Under the pieces are notes generated by a model. The model saw only the letters and a program-made list of their open reading frames with translations, did no database searches and was not told the DNA's origin. From assembly GCA_049840795.1 (NCBI GenBank), contig JASGJK010000038.1:5720-69719 (forward strand): DNA of 64,000 nucleotides. Reading direction: 5' to 3'. This document shows positions 17,710 to 27,728 of this stretch, in pieces. The position numbers and the translations under genes were made by a program. Within the stretch, counting starts at the first letter, position 1. Each line of letters opens with the position of its first letter. This DNA is from UPXZ01 sp049840795 (lineage in GTDB: Bacteria > Bacteroidota > Bacteroidia > Bacteroidales > Paludibacteraceae).

Positions 17710-18267
17710 ATGATTAAAAAGTTTGCTTTATTCTTGATCGCTTTATTACCCGTAGGGTTAATGGCGCAAGATGTAAAATTGGGGCACGTTAATTCTCAAG
17801 AGATTCTTTCCATTATGCCGGAACGAACTGAAATAGAAAAAAAATTAAATGCGTTGCAAGATGATGTGGAAAAAGAATTGGTTAAAATGCGCGAAGAATA
17901 CAATGCAAAAGTAAAAGAATTTGTTGATAAACAAGCCACTATGCCTGAAACCATCAAGCAAGCTCGTCAGTCTGAAATAGTAGAAATGGAACAACGTATC
18001 AATACTTTCAGTCAAACAGCTCAATCTGATTTGAGTAAACAATATCAAGATTTGACCGCACCGATGATAGAAAAGGTAAAAAAAGCAATTGGTGAAGTGG
18101 CTGCCGAAGGAGGATATACTTACATCTTTGATTTAGTGTCTCAAACCATTGTATATCAATCGCCAAAATCGAATGATATTACTCCAATAGTGAAGAAAAA
18201 ATTAGGACTTACAAACATTAAACCGGCAACAACAGAAACACCTGCCGCTACAACTCCTAAAAAGTAA
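17710..18267 (+). CDS. OmpH/Skp family periplasmic chaperone (copy 2)
   Basis: 185 residues with a signal peptide (MIKKFALFLIALLPVGLMAQ). VKLGHVNSQEILSIMPERTE is the usual OmpH opening, followed by a coiled-coil helical arm and a C-terminal beta strand region (YTYIFDLVSQTIVY). The Thr/Ala/Pro-rich tail (TTETPAATTPKK) is absent from copy 1. Paired OmpH genes downstream of bamA are usual in Bacteroidota. Confidence 0.9.
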   Translation: MIKKFALFLIALLPVGLMAQDVKLGHVNSQEILSIMPERTEIEKKLNALQDDVEKELVKMREEYNAKVKEFVDKQATMPETIKQARQSEIVEMEQRINTFSQTAQSDLSKQYQDLTAPMIEKVKKAIGEVAAEGGYTYIFDLVSQTIVYQSPKSNDITPIVKKKLGLTNIKPATTETPAATTPKK

Positions 18268-18289
18268 GAATAAAATTACATAAGATAAT

Positions 18290-18332
18290 ACAAAGTTAGG
18301 GTGACTAAAGAATTTGGTCACCCTAACTTTGT
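18290..18332. terminator. 16-bp perfect hairpin after the bamA-ompH cluster
   Basis: ACAAAGTTAGGGTGAC (18290-18305) pairs perfectly with 18317-18332 across an 11-nt loop. It follows the last gene of the cluster by 23 bases. The downstream T run is weak, so it could also act in mRNA stability. Confidence 0.7.
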
Positions 18333-18413
18333 ATGCCCGTACGAACCTATGTTTTTTGTAATAATCGTTTGTTGGTGAATGTAATGCTTGGTGAGATCGT
18401 TCTCACGATGTTG

Positions 18414-20061
18414 TTATTTTCTATTGTCTAACTCTTCTTTTGTTTTTTGTCTCATATCCGGATTTTCTTTAATCATCTCGCGTTGGAACGATTCGGGATA
18501 ACCGGCACGAATAATTCCGGGAGGCAAGCCGTATTTATTTTTGGTGAATTGACCGTTTTCTTCTTTTTTGATATTTCCGTCTAAGAACTTTACCAATAAA
18601 AATTCTCCTAATTCTTTCCACTGATTTGTTGAGTTTTCCGCAGCGTTGTTGCTATACGAGGTCAAAAATGCGCGGGCATCCAATTCACTCATTTCGTTTG
18701 CCTTTTTGTCTGTTTCCAGAATTTCATTTTCAAAAGCCGATTCTATTTCGTGTTGCTTCTTACGCACATCCACCATCATTGGCTGATATTTTCCATAAGC
18801 AAGATTGGCTACATAATTGTACACCCAAAACGCAGATGTAGCTGAATAATCCAGCAGACTTCCGTTTTTCTCGTCAAAGCACCAAGGCACTTTATTGGTG
18901 CTACAATATGTAGGTACATACACACAGCTTGCAGCATCATCAACACCAAACCAAAGAATCCCTCCAATGTAATTTGGAAGCCAACTACGCATTTGTGCCA
19001 CAAAGGTAAAACCGGTTTGCTGTGTAGCAATCGGACGCTCGTGACCGTACTCTACGCCATCTACTTTAAATGTAAGTGGACTATGACGTAATTTAGTACC
19101 AAAAGGTCCTGCAGCTACTCCTTGAGTCATATCTAAGGTTGTACCTTCATAAGCATCACGCATAGACTGTTTTAAGTCCGACAGCTTCACTTTTGAAGCA
19201 GGCTTAATCCACAGTGGCATACGTTCCTTGGTTTCGCCTTTGATATATGTGATGTATTTGTCCATCTCGGGATTAATTTTTCGAAAAAAAGACCACACTC
19301 GTGCTTCACAAATACGCAAGGCGCTGTAATCGAGTGGCGCATGAGTACTCCGAGAAGCTGAACTCATTGTCTTTTCCACTGAAATATCCTTTTTCGCGTG
19401 CAAAACTGACTACGTCTTTGGAATACAGACAGTTTTTCTTGTCCTTAAAAGGGATAGTCGTGATTCGGGCTTGATTTGCGTGCGCAGATATGCAGTCGTC
19501 AGGCATACGAAGTGCAACCCAAACAGCACCTTTCCGTCCGGGTCCTTTCCCTATCATCTCCATAATCCAAACCTCATTAGGATCGGCAATTGAGAAAGAT
19601 TCGCCGGAGCTATAGTATCCATACTTATTAACTAACTCTGTCATTACTTTAATAGCTTCCTGAGCCGTTTTCGAACGCTGGAGCGCAATGTAAATTAAAC
19701 TTCCGTAATCTATAACGCCCGTAGTATCTATTAGTTCTTCGCGTCCGCCATAAGTTGTTTCGCCGATAGAAACCTGATATTCATTCATATTCCCGATTAC
19801 ATTGTACGTGCGTTCTACCTGTGAAATTTCGCCCAAATATTTGCCGGTATCCCACTCATACACCTTCAGCATCCTATCTTTAGGGTAAGTGGCGGCAGGA
19901 TAGTGATAAAGCGCTCCGAAAAGATAATAGGAATCTGCATTGTATGAAATAAATGTTGAACCGTCGGTACTCGCGTTTTTCCCCACCAAAAAATTGGTAC
20001 AAGCATAAGATACCAAAACGGAAAAGAGAGTAAATACAGTGAAAAAAAGTCGTTTCATCAT
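18414..20061 (-). CDS. C69 family dipeptidase, interrupted by a 1-nt frameshift
   Basis: Joined length is ~549 residues, normal for the secreted Bacteroidota C69 peptidases. A signal peptide (MMKRLFFTVFTLFSVLVSYA) ends just before Cys21 of CTNFLVGKNASTDGS; in this Ntn-hydrolase family that Cys becomes the N-terminal nucleophile. The first frame runs to GKDNEFSFSE and the second resumes at HAPLDYSALRICEARVWSF. The break lies at about 19342-19348 and needs one base removed. The remainder ('SCVYVPTYCSTNKVPW', 'TSAFWVYNYVANLAYGKY') continues normally. Probably a periplasmic peptidase of this amino-acid-using organism. Confidence 0.85.
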
Positions 20062-20099
20062 AAAAAAAAGTGTTTATTATTTGAGAAGTGTATTATTGG

Positions 20100-20107
20100 C
20101 AAATTTA
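20100..20107 (-). promoter_or_regulatory. -7 box of the C69 dipeptidase promoter
   Basis: Minus-strand TAAATTTG, 39 bases upstream of the gene start. Confidence 0.5.
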
Positions 20108-20415
20108 CGCAATATTTCTCAAATTTCAATAGCTGTTTTCGACTTGGCTATGTGGCTGGTTTTTGAACAGTTTTTAGCCGTTAGAGGCAGAAAAAGTCAC
20201 ACGTAAACTTAGATAATATCGACTATTTTTACTCTCCCTCCAATGCGGATAGTTTGTTTTGGTAGTTATTTTTTTGTTTTTTTATAATGTATTATCGTAC
20301 ACAGTGCAAAAGAATATACATCATTGGTATTAAGTGCCGTAGGTGTGGCATCTCTATTGGTTATTATTTTCTACAAATTGAAAAAACGACCTCAATATAA
20401 GCTCACTGAAACAAT
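20108..20415. other. intergenic stretch without a supported gene
   Basis: About 310 bases between the dipeptidase promoter and the 3' end of RNase H. A short plus-strand open stretch (about 20290-20410) would encode one hydrophobic helix (SLVLSAVGVASLLVIIF) followed by basic residues, but it has no plausible start or promoter and runs into rnhA antisense. I see no other structure. Confidence 0.4.
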
Positions 20416-21064
20416 TTATTTACGTCCAAAATCGGCAGGAATTTCACCCCATACATCGGTTTTCCATTTGAGAACGGGATTTTTGTAATTGTTTTCGCCG
20501 AGCCATTTTTCTGCCCTTTGAATCAATTGAAACGGCATGCCGTTTTTACTGTTTTCCTCCAATTTTGTTTTACATTTTTTTTGTGCAATCCAACCGATGG
20601 CAATTTTACTGTCACTGTAAATTGGGATGGGGATTTCATAATTCTTGACCAAAGCAAGCGCGTGAACAATAGCGAGAAATTCCCCAATGTTGTTGGTACC
20701 GTTTGCGTACGGTCCTTGGTGAAATATCTCTATTCCGGTCTTAAAATCCACACCGCGATATTCCATTTTACCGGGATTGCCACTACAAGCCGCATCTACA
20801 CAAATGCTTTCACAGATAGGTTGTTGCCCGATGGGAAAATCTGAATACGATTTCTTTATCGGTTTTTCTTGTCGGTTTTTGGAATTGATAAACTCGCTCC
20901 AGTGTTGTGTAAGCGCTATCTCAGCTTCAGACCTCGTGCCAAAAGATTTGTATCTCGCATCGGGAAAGCCATTGATTTGATCGAAGCATTCTTTCCAATG
21001 AAGCGAACACGCCCGTCTTTTTTCCATTCCATACAGTATAATATTTTTCTTTTTTCCCTGACAT
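20416..21064 (-). CDS. rnhA: ribonuclease HI with N-terminal viroplasmin-type domain, 1-nt frameshift
   Basis: The C-terminal ~140 residues are an RNase H fold: SICVDAACSGNPGKMEY (first Asp), NIGEFLAIVHALAL (Glu), IPIYSDSKIAIGW (Asp). The N-terminus is the short viroplasmin/RNase H1 hybrid-binding domain. From an ATG at 21064 the frame reads KYYTVWNGKKTGVFAS and then shifts; another frame resumes with WKECFDQINGFPDARYKSF. Removing one base at about 20996-20999 (RC TCATTGG to TCATGG) joins them exactly as in family members. It removes RNA from RNA-DNA hybrids. Confidence 0.88.
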
Positions 21065-21215
21065 AAAAAATATATTAATATCTGAACCCGATGTCCTACT
21101 AATCTACTAATTTAACACACTGAATAACGTGAAATTCATTTTTGGCAAATGAATAAAAAAATCTAAAGTAGAGCCGACTTCGATGAATAACTTTTGTAAC
21201 TTAAAACTATTTATG

Positions 21216-21223
21216 TATTTTTG
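21216..21223 (+). promoter_or_regulatory. -7 box of the tRNA-Arg promoter
   Basis: TATTTTTG, with a TTTG element at 21193-21196 about 19 bases upstream, the spacing expected of Bacteroidota -33/-7 promoters. The tRNA begins 15 bases downstream. Confidence 0.65.
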
Positions 21224-21237
21224 CAACTTCAAATTTT

Positions 21238-21309
21238 GCCCCTGTAGTTCAATGGATAGAACGAAAGTTTCCTAAACTTTAAATTCGGGTTCGATTCCCG
21301 GCGGGGGTA
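21238..21309 (+). tRNA. tRNA-Arg (anticodon CCU)
   Basis: Folds as a cloverleaf. Acceptor GCCCCTG pairs with CGGGGGT (21302-21308), with a G-U at the end. The D stem is GTTC/GAAC, the anticodon stem AAAGT/ACTTT around loop TTCCTAA with anticodon CCT, and the T arm contains TTCGATT. Discriminator base A at 21309; CCA is not encoded. Confidence 0.95.
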
Positions 21310-21325
21310 CTTTTCTTGCTGTGAG

Positions 21326-21980
21326 TTACGAAATGATTTTACCGTCTTTCATCTCTATCACCCTATCGGAAAGTTGCGCCAATTCTTTATCGTGGGTTAC
21401 GATGAGAATGGTCAATCCAAACTTATCGCGCAAGTCGAATAATAATTTGTGCAATTCTATTTTATTTTGCGTATCCAAGCTACCGGATGGCTCATCAGCT
21501 AAAATTAATGAAGGGTTGTTTATCAAAGCTCTTGCCCACGGCTACGCGTTGCTTTTCTCCACCCGAAAGTTCCGATGGCTTGTGGGCCAATCGGTCGCTT
21601 AACTGAAGATAAGCGAGCAATTCTTTAGCCCGTTCATTAGCTTTTTTTACGTCAGCACCTCCAATTAATGCCGGAATGATTACATTTTCTAATGCGGTAA
21701 ACTCAGGTAACAATTGATGAAACTGAAAAATAAATCCGATGTGTTGATTTCTGAATGTAGCCAGCCTGTTTGAACTTAACTTAACCACCTCCGTATTGTC
21801 AATTGTGACCTCTCCTTCGTTTGGCGTATCCAATGTACCAAGTATTTGAAGCAATGTGGTTTTTCCGGCACCGCTCGGGCCAATAATAGATACGATTTCT
21901 CCTTTATTAATAGAAATATCAACCCCTTTCAGTACTTCCAGTTCGCCAAAACTTTTGTGTATGTTTGTTGCGTGAATCAT
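21326..21980 (-). CDS. lolD: lipoprotein-release ABC transporter ATP-binding protein LolD, 1-nt frameshift
   Basis: About 217 residues when joined. Walker A GPSGAGKTT, Q-loop FIFQFHQLLPEF, signature LSGGEKQR, then in another frame Walker B LILADEPSGSLD and the H-loop IVTHD. The 'QFHQLLPEFTALENV' segment is the LolD/MacB type. LolD energises release of lipoproteins from the inner membrane toward the outer membrane. The break is at the GGG near 21533-21535: one G fewer turns RVAVGKSF into RVAVARALINNPS, the family sequence. The ATG at 21980 is preferred over two nearby in-frame starts. Confidence 0.85.
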
Positions 21981-22054
21981 AATCATATTCAATTGTAATA
22001 TTTTAATCCATCCCCATATTTGAATTAAAACAGCTTGTGTATATGTATTTTCTG

Positions 22055-22062
22055 CAAAGTTA
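22055..22062 (-). promoter_or_regulatory. -7 box of the lolD promoter
   Basis: Minus-strand TAACTTTG, 75 bases upstream of the lolD ATG. Confidence 0.45.
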
Positions 22063-22105
22063 AACCTTTCCGTTAATTTTTAATAGAAACTCCGTAAAAT
22101 AATTA

Positions 22106-22113
22106 TAACTTTG
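22106..22113 (+). promoter_or_regulatory. -7 box abutting the YgjP-type metallopeptidase gene
   Basis: TAACTTTG ends only 4 bases before the ATG at 22118, so transcription would begin at or next to the start codon. Confidence 0.45.
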
Positions 22114-22117
22114 CCGT

Positions 22118-22813
22118 ATGATAAAGGATAAGGAATTAGGAAATATCACTTTTGAACGAAGTTTGAGAGCGCGGCAAATACTAATTAAAATCTTGCCAGA
22201 TGAATTGAAAATTATTTTACCGAAAGGAAGCACCGAAAACGATGGTGTACAATTTCTTGAGTCGGTGCGTGAGAAGCTAATTCAACGTCAGTCGAAAATT
22301 CAACATAAGAAGATTTTAATCACAGATACCGATCCCTTGCGAACCTTGACTTTTACGGTACGAGTGCAAAAAGCGGAACGAAAAGATATATATTCTACCT
22401 TAAAACAAGGTGAACTCCAGATTCAATACCCTGATTTTTTAGATTGTAACACACAACAAACGCAACATTATTTTTGGAATAGCATCAATTATTTTCTTCG
22501 CAATGAGGCAAAGCGCATACTGCCTCAACGAGTAACGGAACTTGCACGCCCGTTCGGATTTAGATTTACGGATGTGAAAATACAATCATCGAAAACACGC
22601 TGGGGGAGCTGTAACAGCAAACGAAACATAAACCTGTCGTTTTACCTACTTTTGCTTCCGCAAGAATTGATTGATTATGTTATTTTACACGAACTTTGCC
22701 ATACGGTAGAACTGAATCACGGAGAAAAATTTTGGCGTTTGATGGATTTGGTAACGGACAACAAAAGCAAAATTCTTAGAGAAAAGATGAAGAGTTATTC
22801 GATGCCGAAATAA
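22118..22813 (+). CDS. YgjP-like zinc metallopeptidase (SprT-like)
   Basis: 231 residues. The zinc motif VILHELCHTVELNHGEKFW (HExxH plus a downstream His) and the preceding 'SSKTRWGSCNSKRNINLSF' are the marks of the YgjP/DUF45 family. The N-terminal half is a beta-rich domain of unknown role. Substrates are not known for most members. No signal peptide, so probably cytoplasmic. Confidence 0.85.
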   Translation: MIKDKELGNITFERSLRARQILIKILPDELKIILPKGSTENDGVQFLESVREKLIQRQSKIQHKKILITDTDPLRTLTFTVRVQKAERKDIYSTLKQGELQIQYPDFLDCNTQQTQHYFWNSINYFLRNEAKRILPQRVTELARPFGFRFTDVKIQSSKTRWGSCNSKRNINLSFYLLLLPQELIDYVILHELCHTVELNHGEKFWRLMDLVTDNKSKILREKMKSYSMPK

Positions 22814-22953
22814 AAATTGTTTTTTACGATAAAACGCATCAAAATTCATCAGAAAGGCAAAAGGACTACAAAACAGACTTGACCTGATTGTTGTTAAATT
22901 CCGGATGAACTCAAAGAGCACCGTGCAAAGTGCATAGAAGATTTTATTACATT

Positions 22954-23847
22954 ATGTTTCAAAAAATTAAACCATATATGATGCCCGTAGCTATAACGTT
23001 TGGCGGGTTATTTCATTCTTTTGTAAGGCAATTTGATTTTATTATTCCTTATTTGATTTTCACAATGCTCTTTTTGACATTCACAAACATCGAATGGAAA
23101 AACATGAGATTCACCAAACTTCATTTATGGTTAGTGATAATTCAACTTGCGGGAAGCATTGTTGTTTATAGTCTGATAGCGCCTTTCAATAAGGTCTTGG
23201 CACAAGGATCGTTGATTTGCATTTTGGCTCCTACGGCTACCGCGGCGCCTGTGATTACAGGTATGCTGAAGGGGAGTGTGGAGAGTTTAACATCGTATAG
23301 CTTGTTAAGCAATGTTTCGGTTGCTCTTTTTGCACCTCTGATTTTTTATTTCACTGGTGATATCGCAACCCATTCGTTTGGCGCGGGAGTTTTAAGTATT
23401 TCAAAAAGCGTACTGCTGGTTATACTTACGCCACTTTTAGCTGTGTTTTTACTGAGAACGATTTCGAGAAAGATAACGGAAACCATCAGCAAATTTGCTA
23501 TGTTGTCATTTTTTATTTGGACAGTTTCTTTGACCATAGTCACAGGCAAAACCGTAGCATTTATCATCGTGCAAAACAAGGGACACTATTTTCTTGAGAT
23601 TTCGTTGGCAGTAGAGGCAATGGTGGTTTGCATCGTCTTATTTGCTTCCGGAAAACTGCTCGGAAAACGTTATAACGATAAAATAGCAGGCGGTCAGGGG
23701 TTGGGGCAAAAAAATACGGTGCTCGCTATATGGATGGCGCAAACATATCTGAATCCACTTGCTTCCATTGCGCCCGGCATATATATTTTGTGGCAAAATT
23801 TGTTTAACTCTTGGCAAATTTGGCGTCAGGAGCACGTTCGTAACTAA
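22954..23847 (+). CDS. SBF-family (bile acid:sodium symporter-like) membrane transporter
   Basis: 297 residues from the ATG MFQKIKPYMM (an upstream in-frame GTG was rejected), with eight to nine hydrophobic segments. 'SLICILAPTATAAPVITGML' followed by GSVESLTSYSLLSNVSVALF, and the later 'KNTVLAIWMAQTYLNPLASI' with 'PGIYILWQNLFNSWQIW', resemble the SBF/BASS fold with its crossed discontinuous helices. Substrate unknown. Followed by dgt 39 bases downstream. Confidence 0.75.
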   Translation: MFQKIKPYMMPVAITFGGLFHSFVRQFDFIIPYLIFTMLFLTFTNIEWKNMRFTKLHLWLVIIQLAGSIVVYSLIAPFNKVLAQGSLICILAPTATAAPVITGMLKGSVESLTSYSLLSNVSVALFAPLIFYFTGDIATHSFGAGVLSISKSVLLVILTPLLAVFLLRTISRKITETISKFAMLSFFIWTVSLTIVTGKTVAFIIVQNKGHYFLEISLAVEAMVVCIVLFASGKLLGKRYNDKIAGGQGLGQKNTVLAIWMAQTYLNPLASIAPGIYILWQNLFNSWQIWRQEHVRN

Positions 23848-23886
23848 AAAAGTGATAATTTTGGAATAAAAAGTATTTGATATAAA

Positions 23887-25197
23887 ATGAACTGGAATCA
23901 ACTTCTTTCACCTGTACGGCTCGGACAGGAAGAACTACATAATGAAAATCACGACAATCGGAATGAATTTCAGCGTGATTACGATCGATTGATTTTTTCG
24001 TCTCCGTTCAGGCGGTTACAAAACAAAACGCAGGTTTTCCCATTGCCCAAAAGCATTTTTGTACACAATCGGCTTACTCACAGTTTGGAGGTTGCAAGTG
24101 TAGGGCGCTCGCTGGGGGTGAATGTGAGCCGTGAACTTAGCACAGGAACCTCCGATTTTATAAACGAAATAGGATCGATAGTCTCTGCTGCCTGTTTGGC
24201 ACACGACTTGGGAAATCCACCTTTCGGGCATTCAGGCGAAAAAGCAATTGCCACATTTTTTTCTGAAGGAAGAGGTCATTTTCTGAAGGACAAGATAAAG
24301 GACGAAGTAGCTTGGGACGATTGTATTCGCTTTGAAGGGAATGCCAATGCTTTTCGTCTGTTGACTCATCAATTTAACGGAAGAAGGAAAGGAGGTTTTG
24401 TGTTAACGTACAGTACGTTGGCGTCTATTGTAAAATACCCGTATTCTTCCATTTACGCGGATGACAAAAAGCAAAAATTCGGTTTCTTTGAATCGGAAAG
24501 AACTGATTTTGAGAAAATAACCGCCAGGCTTGGCATTCCGAAATTACGGAATAACTCCAACAGATATGCGCGTTATCCCTTGGTCTATTTGGTAGAAGCT
24601 GCCGATGATATTTGTTATCAAATTATGGATATTGAAGATGCGCACAAACTAAAAATACTTACTACCGAAGAAACAAAATCGCTGTTGCTGAACTATTTTG
24701 ACGAAAGTAGAAAAAAACGGATAGAAGATACGTTGTTGCTGGTAAGTGATGTGAATGAACAGATTGCTTATTTGCGGTCTTCGGTGATAGGTGAATTGGT
24801 AAAGGAATGCTCCGATATTTTTGTAAAAAATGAAGAACGTATTTTAGCCGGTGAGATGGAAGGGTCGCTGATAAAGAACATTTCCGAAAAATCGCGACAG
24901 GCATATAAACAGTGTTCAAATACAGCAGTAGAGAAAATTTACAAATCGCAGGAAGTGCTTGATATCGAATTAGCCGGTTACAAAATTATCCTCACTTTGT
25001 TGGAACATTTTATTGACGCTGTACTTTATCCTGAAAAATCTTATTCGCAGCAATTGCTGAATCGTATTCCGGCTCAGTACGAGACCAATAATCCATCAGA
25101 ATATGGAAAAACAATGGCGATTTTAGACTACATTTCAGGAATGACCGATGTGTACGCTCTTGATTTGTACCGAAAAATTATGGGGATGGAAGTGTAA
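23887..25197 (+). CDS. dgt: dNTP triphosphohydrolase (dGTPase family)
   Basis: 436 residues. HD-domain enzyme that splits dNTPs into nucleoside and triphosphate. The metal-binding pattern is complete: 'HNRLTHSLEVASVGRSLG' (first His), AACLAHDLGNPPFGHSGEKA (HD pair) and LVYLVEAADDICYQIMD (distal Asp). 'YDRLIFSSPFRRLQNKTQVF' is the typical dgt opening. Often links nucleotide pools with replication or phage defence, but nothing nearby suggests more than housekeeping. Confidence 0.92.
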   Translation: MNWNQLLSPVRLGQEELHNENHDNRNEFQRDYDRLIFSSPFRRLQNKTQVFPLPKSIFVHNRLTHSLEVASVGRSLGVNVSRELSTGTSDFINEIGSIVSAACLAHDLGNPPFGHSGEKAIATFFSEGRGHFLKDKIKDEVAWDDCIRFEGNANAFRLLTHQFNGRRKGGFVLTYSTLASIVKYPYSSIYADDKKQKFGFFESERTDFEKITARLGIPKLRNNSNRYARYPLVYLVEAADDICYQIMDIEDAHKLKILTTEETKSLLLNYFDESRKKRIEDTLLLVSDVNEQIAYLRSSVIGELVKECSDIFVKNEERILAGEMEGSLIKNISEKSRQAYKQCSNTAVEKIYKSQEVLDIELAGYKIILTLLEHFIDAVLYPEKSYSQQLLNRIPAQYETNNPSEYGKTMAILDYISGMTDVYALDLYRKIMGMEV

Positions 25198-25253
25198 CAG
25201 ACATAAATTATTGTTCTTACCAGATTTATTTTACCATGGTGAACCGGAGAAGA

Positions 25254-26502
25254 TTATTCACTATTTTTATTTGTTTTTTCCAAATATGAACTGTCGCCAT
25301 AACTCAGAAAACGGAAATTATTTGCCATGGCATAATCATAGATTTCTTTCCATTTTCCGTCCACAAAGGCAGATACCAATAATAAAAGCGTGCTTTTAGG
25401 CTGATGAAAGTTGGTAATGAGACCGTTTACAATTTTGAAATCATAGCCGGGCTTAATCATAATCTGAGTATCAGCGTGAAGAGTATCCGATTCGTGTGTT
25501 TCTAAATAATCAATAATATGTTGTAACGACTCGGTGGTTGAAACATATTTTTGACTCGTTTCATACGGTGCCCATTGGCTAACTTTGAAATTGCCAACGC
25601 CTTTTTGTTCCCGATTTTGCAGGTTTTTTCCTATCCAATATAAACTCTCCAATGTGCGCATCGAAGTAGTTCCCACCGCAACTATATTGCCTAACTTTTG
25701 CTGAATATGTTTGATGGTATCAATATGTACGCAAATAGTCTCCGAGTGCATTGTGTGTTCAGAGATTTCTTTTGATTTTACAGGCTGGAATGTGCCGGCG
25801 CCCACGTGTAACGTAACTTCATCTGTTTCAATGTGCTTTGACTTCATCGATTCAAACACCTCCTTTGTGAAATGTAACCCGGCAGTTGGCGCAGCTACCG
25901 AACCTTCTATCTTTGAATATACCGTTTGGTATGTCTGTTTGTCTATTTCTTCGGTTTTTCGATGAAGATAAGGCGGGATGGGTAATTCGCCTACCGCCGT
26001 CAATATCTCCGAGAAAGAGATGTCCTTGTCGTCCCAATCGAATCGGATATGGTGAACGTTTTCCTCCGAACAAAGCATCTCTGCCGAGAAAGTAATAGTT
26101 TTTTCATTCCATATTATTTTTTGCAAAAGTTTTCCCTTCTTTCCATTTTTTCAAATTGCCTATCAGGCATTTCCACGTACAACCATTTACTGAAGATAGT
26201 GAAAGAGCATAATCGCTTGACAAAATCGGTTCGAGACAAAAAATCTCAATCTTTGCTCCGGTTGGTTTATAAAAGATTAATCGAGCTTGAATCACACGCG
26301 TATTGTTGTACACAAGCAGCGCGTTTTCGGGTAAAAACCGGGCAATATTGTGAAAATTATTTTCTGTGATCTTTCCGTGCTTATATATCAATAATTTAGA
26401 GGAATCACGCTTTTCTAACGGATATTTTGCGATACGTTCATCGGGTAAGTCGTAATTATAATCTTCGATAAAAATGGGATCGGTATGTGCGAAATTAGTC
26501 AA
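25254..26502 (-). CDS. queA: tRNA preQ1(34) S-adenosylmethionine ribosyltransferase-isomerase, 1-nt frameshift
   Basis: Transfers the ribosyl part of SAM to preQ1 in tRNA to form epoxyqueuosine. Family segments: YDLPDERIAKYPLEKRDSSK, then NNTRVIQARL, PIPPYLHR and 'EGSVAAPTAGLHFTKEVF', followed by 'EVTLHVGAGTFQPVK' and 'TNFHQPKSTLLLLVSAF'. One A too many in the run at 26130-26133 breaks the frame (EGK-TFAK instead of EGK-LLQKIIW). No ATG precedes the conserved N-terminus. Because the promoter -7 box lies at 26529-26536, the start must be downstream of it, and a TTG at 26500-26502 is the best candidate. Confidence 0.85.
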
Positions 26503-26518
26503 GTGGCAATAAATTTTG

Positions 26519-26526
26519 TAAATTTG
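26519..26526 (+). promoter_or_regulatory. -7 box of the DUF2027/Smr gene promoter
   Basis: TAAATTTG, 76 bases upstream of the ATG at 26603. It lies only 2 bases from the oppositely oriented -7 box of queA. Confidence 0.5.
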
Positions 26527-26528
26527 TG

Positions 26529-26536
26529 CAAAATTA
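26529..26536 (-). promoter_or_regulatory. -7 box of the queA promoter
   Basis: Minus-strand TAATTTTG. Predicted start point near 26522, in front of the proposed TTG start of queA. Confidence 0.5.
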
Positions 26537-26602
26537 CAAATAAACTTCAATATTTTAATAAAAAGTATCTATCGAAAGAGGAGATACAGAGAGGATTTTA
26601 CG

Positions 26603-27667
26603 ATGAAAGTAGGAGATAATGTTCGGTTTCTGAACGCAGTAGGCGGTGGAAAAGTGGTACGTATTGACGATAAAAAAGGATTGGTATATGTAGAAGATGA
26701 AGACGGTTTTGAAATTCCGGCGCTTGAGAGAGAATGTGTTGTGATTCACGCCATAAACGAAAAAACGAATTTTCCGGTGAAGGATTTTTCATCAAAACCA
26801 AGTCAAACAGTAGTTTCGCAACCGGAACAGCCGACAGAAGATGAGAAAAAAACACTGCCAATAGTGGAAACAGCTGATGGAGATGTGTTGAACGTACTGC
26901 TTGCTTTTTTTCCTGTGGATATAAAACAACTGCAAACCACCTCGTACGAGTGCTATTTAGTGAACGATAGCAATTATTTTCTTTACTATAATTTGGTTAA
27001 TGGCGATAAGGAACTGCGAAAATCTGTTTCTAACGGCATTATTGAGCCGAATTTACAAGAGTTTCTGTGTGAAATCAAGAAAGAGGATTTGAACAATTGG
27101 CAACAATTACGTGTGCAAATCATCCCTTTCAAAAAAGAGAAAACATATATTGAGCAGAAAGCAATTGATTTTACGTTGAAACTGAATCCTGTAAAGTTCT
27201 ATAAATTACATAGCTTCATCGAAACTGAATATTTTGATGAACTTTGTATGCGTATCAATCTGATAGAAGAACAGCAACACTTAAAGCTGGTATTGGATAT
27301 TAATCCTGAGAAAATAAAAGAGGCAATATTTGATAAAAGAGAAGAAAAAAAGGTACGCTTTGAACTGAAAAAACCGAAACAGCAGGGAGTTATTGAGGTT
27401 GATTTGCACATCAACGAACTGTTAGACTCCACCGCCGGACTTTCCAATGCCGATATGCTTTTACACCAGATGGAGATTTTTCATAAAACGTTGGAGGATA
27501 ATAAGAATAAGCGTGGACAAAAGATCGTATTCATACACGGGAAAGGGGAAGGAGTGTTACGCAAGGAGATTGAGAAACAACTGAAATCTCGCTATAAGAA
27601 TTACTATTTTCAAGATGCTTCGTTCCGCGAATACGGTTTTGGAGCCACTATGGTAACCATAAAGTAG
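26603..27667 (+). CDS. DUF2027 / Smr-domain protein (MutS2-like C-terminus)
   Basis: 354 residues. The N-terminal ~50 residues form a small Tudor-like fold (KVGDNVRFLNAVGGGKVVRI, then VYVEDEDGFEIPAL). The middle is DUF2027 (two beta-rich repeats with 'YYNLVNGDKELRKSVSNGII' and 'LHSFIETEYFDELCM'). The C-terminal ~90 residues are an Smr domain: EVDLHINELLD, then IVFIHGKGEGVLRKEI and YFQDASFREYGFGATMVTIK. Smr domains of MutS2 are nucleases acting on collided ribosomes or branched DNA; whether this protein cuts is unknown. No MutS ATPase part is present. Confidence 0.85.
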   Translation: MKVGDNVRFLNAVGGGKVVRIDDKKGLVYVEDEDGFEIPALERECVVIHAINEKTNFPVKDFSSKPSQTVVSQPEQPTEDEKKTLPIVETADGDVLNVLLAFFPVDIKQLQTTSYECYLVNDSNYFLYYNLVNGDKELRKSVSNGIIEPNLQEFLCEIKKEDLNNWQQLRVQIIPFKKEKTYIEQKAIDFTLKLNPVKFYKLHSFIETEYFDELCMRINLIEEQQHLKLVLDINPEKIKEAIFDKREEKKVRFELKKPKQQGVIEVDLHINELLDSTAGLSNADMLLHQMEIFHKTLEDNKNKRGQKIVFIHGKGEGVLRKEIEKQLKSRYKNYYFQDASFREYGFGATMVTIK

Positions 27668-27728
27668 TTTTTGAGATATTACCCTGATATATACCTTAGA
27701 AACTATGTCTTGAGTAACCGACGTTATT

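Noticed and set aside
20290..20415. Small plus-strand membrane peptide (SLVLSAVGVASLLVIIF)
   Set aside because: No start codon with context, no promoter, and it runs into rnhA antisense; one hydrophobic stretch is not enough evidence.
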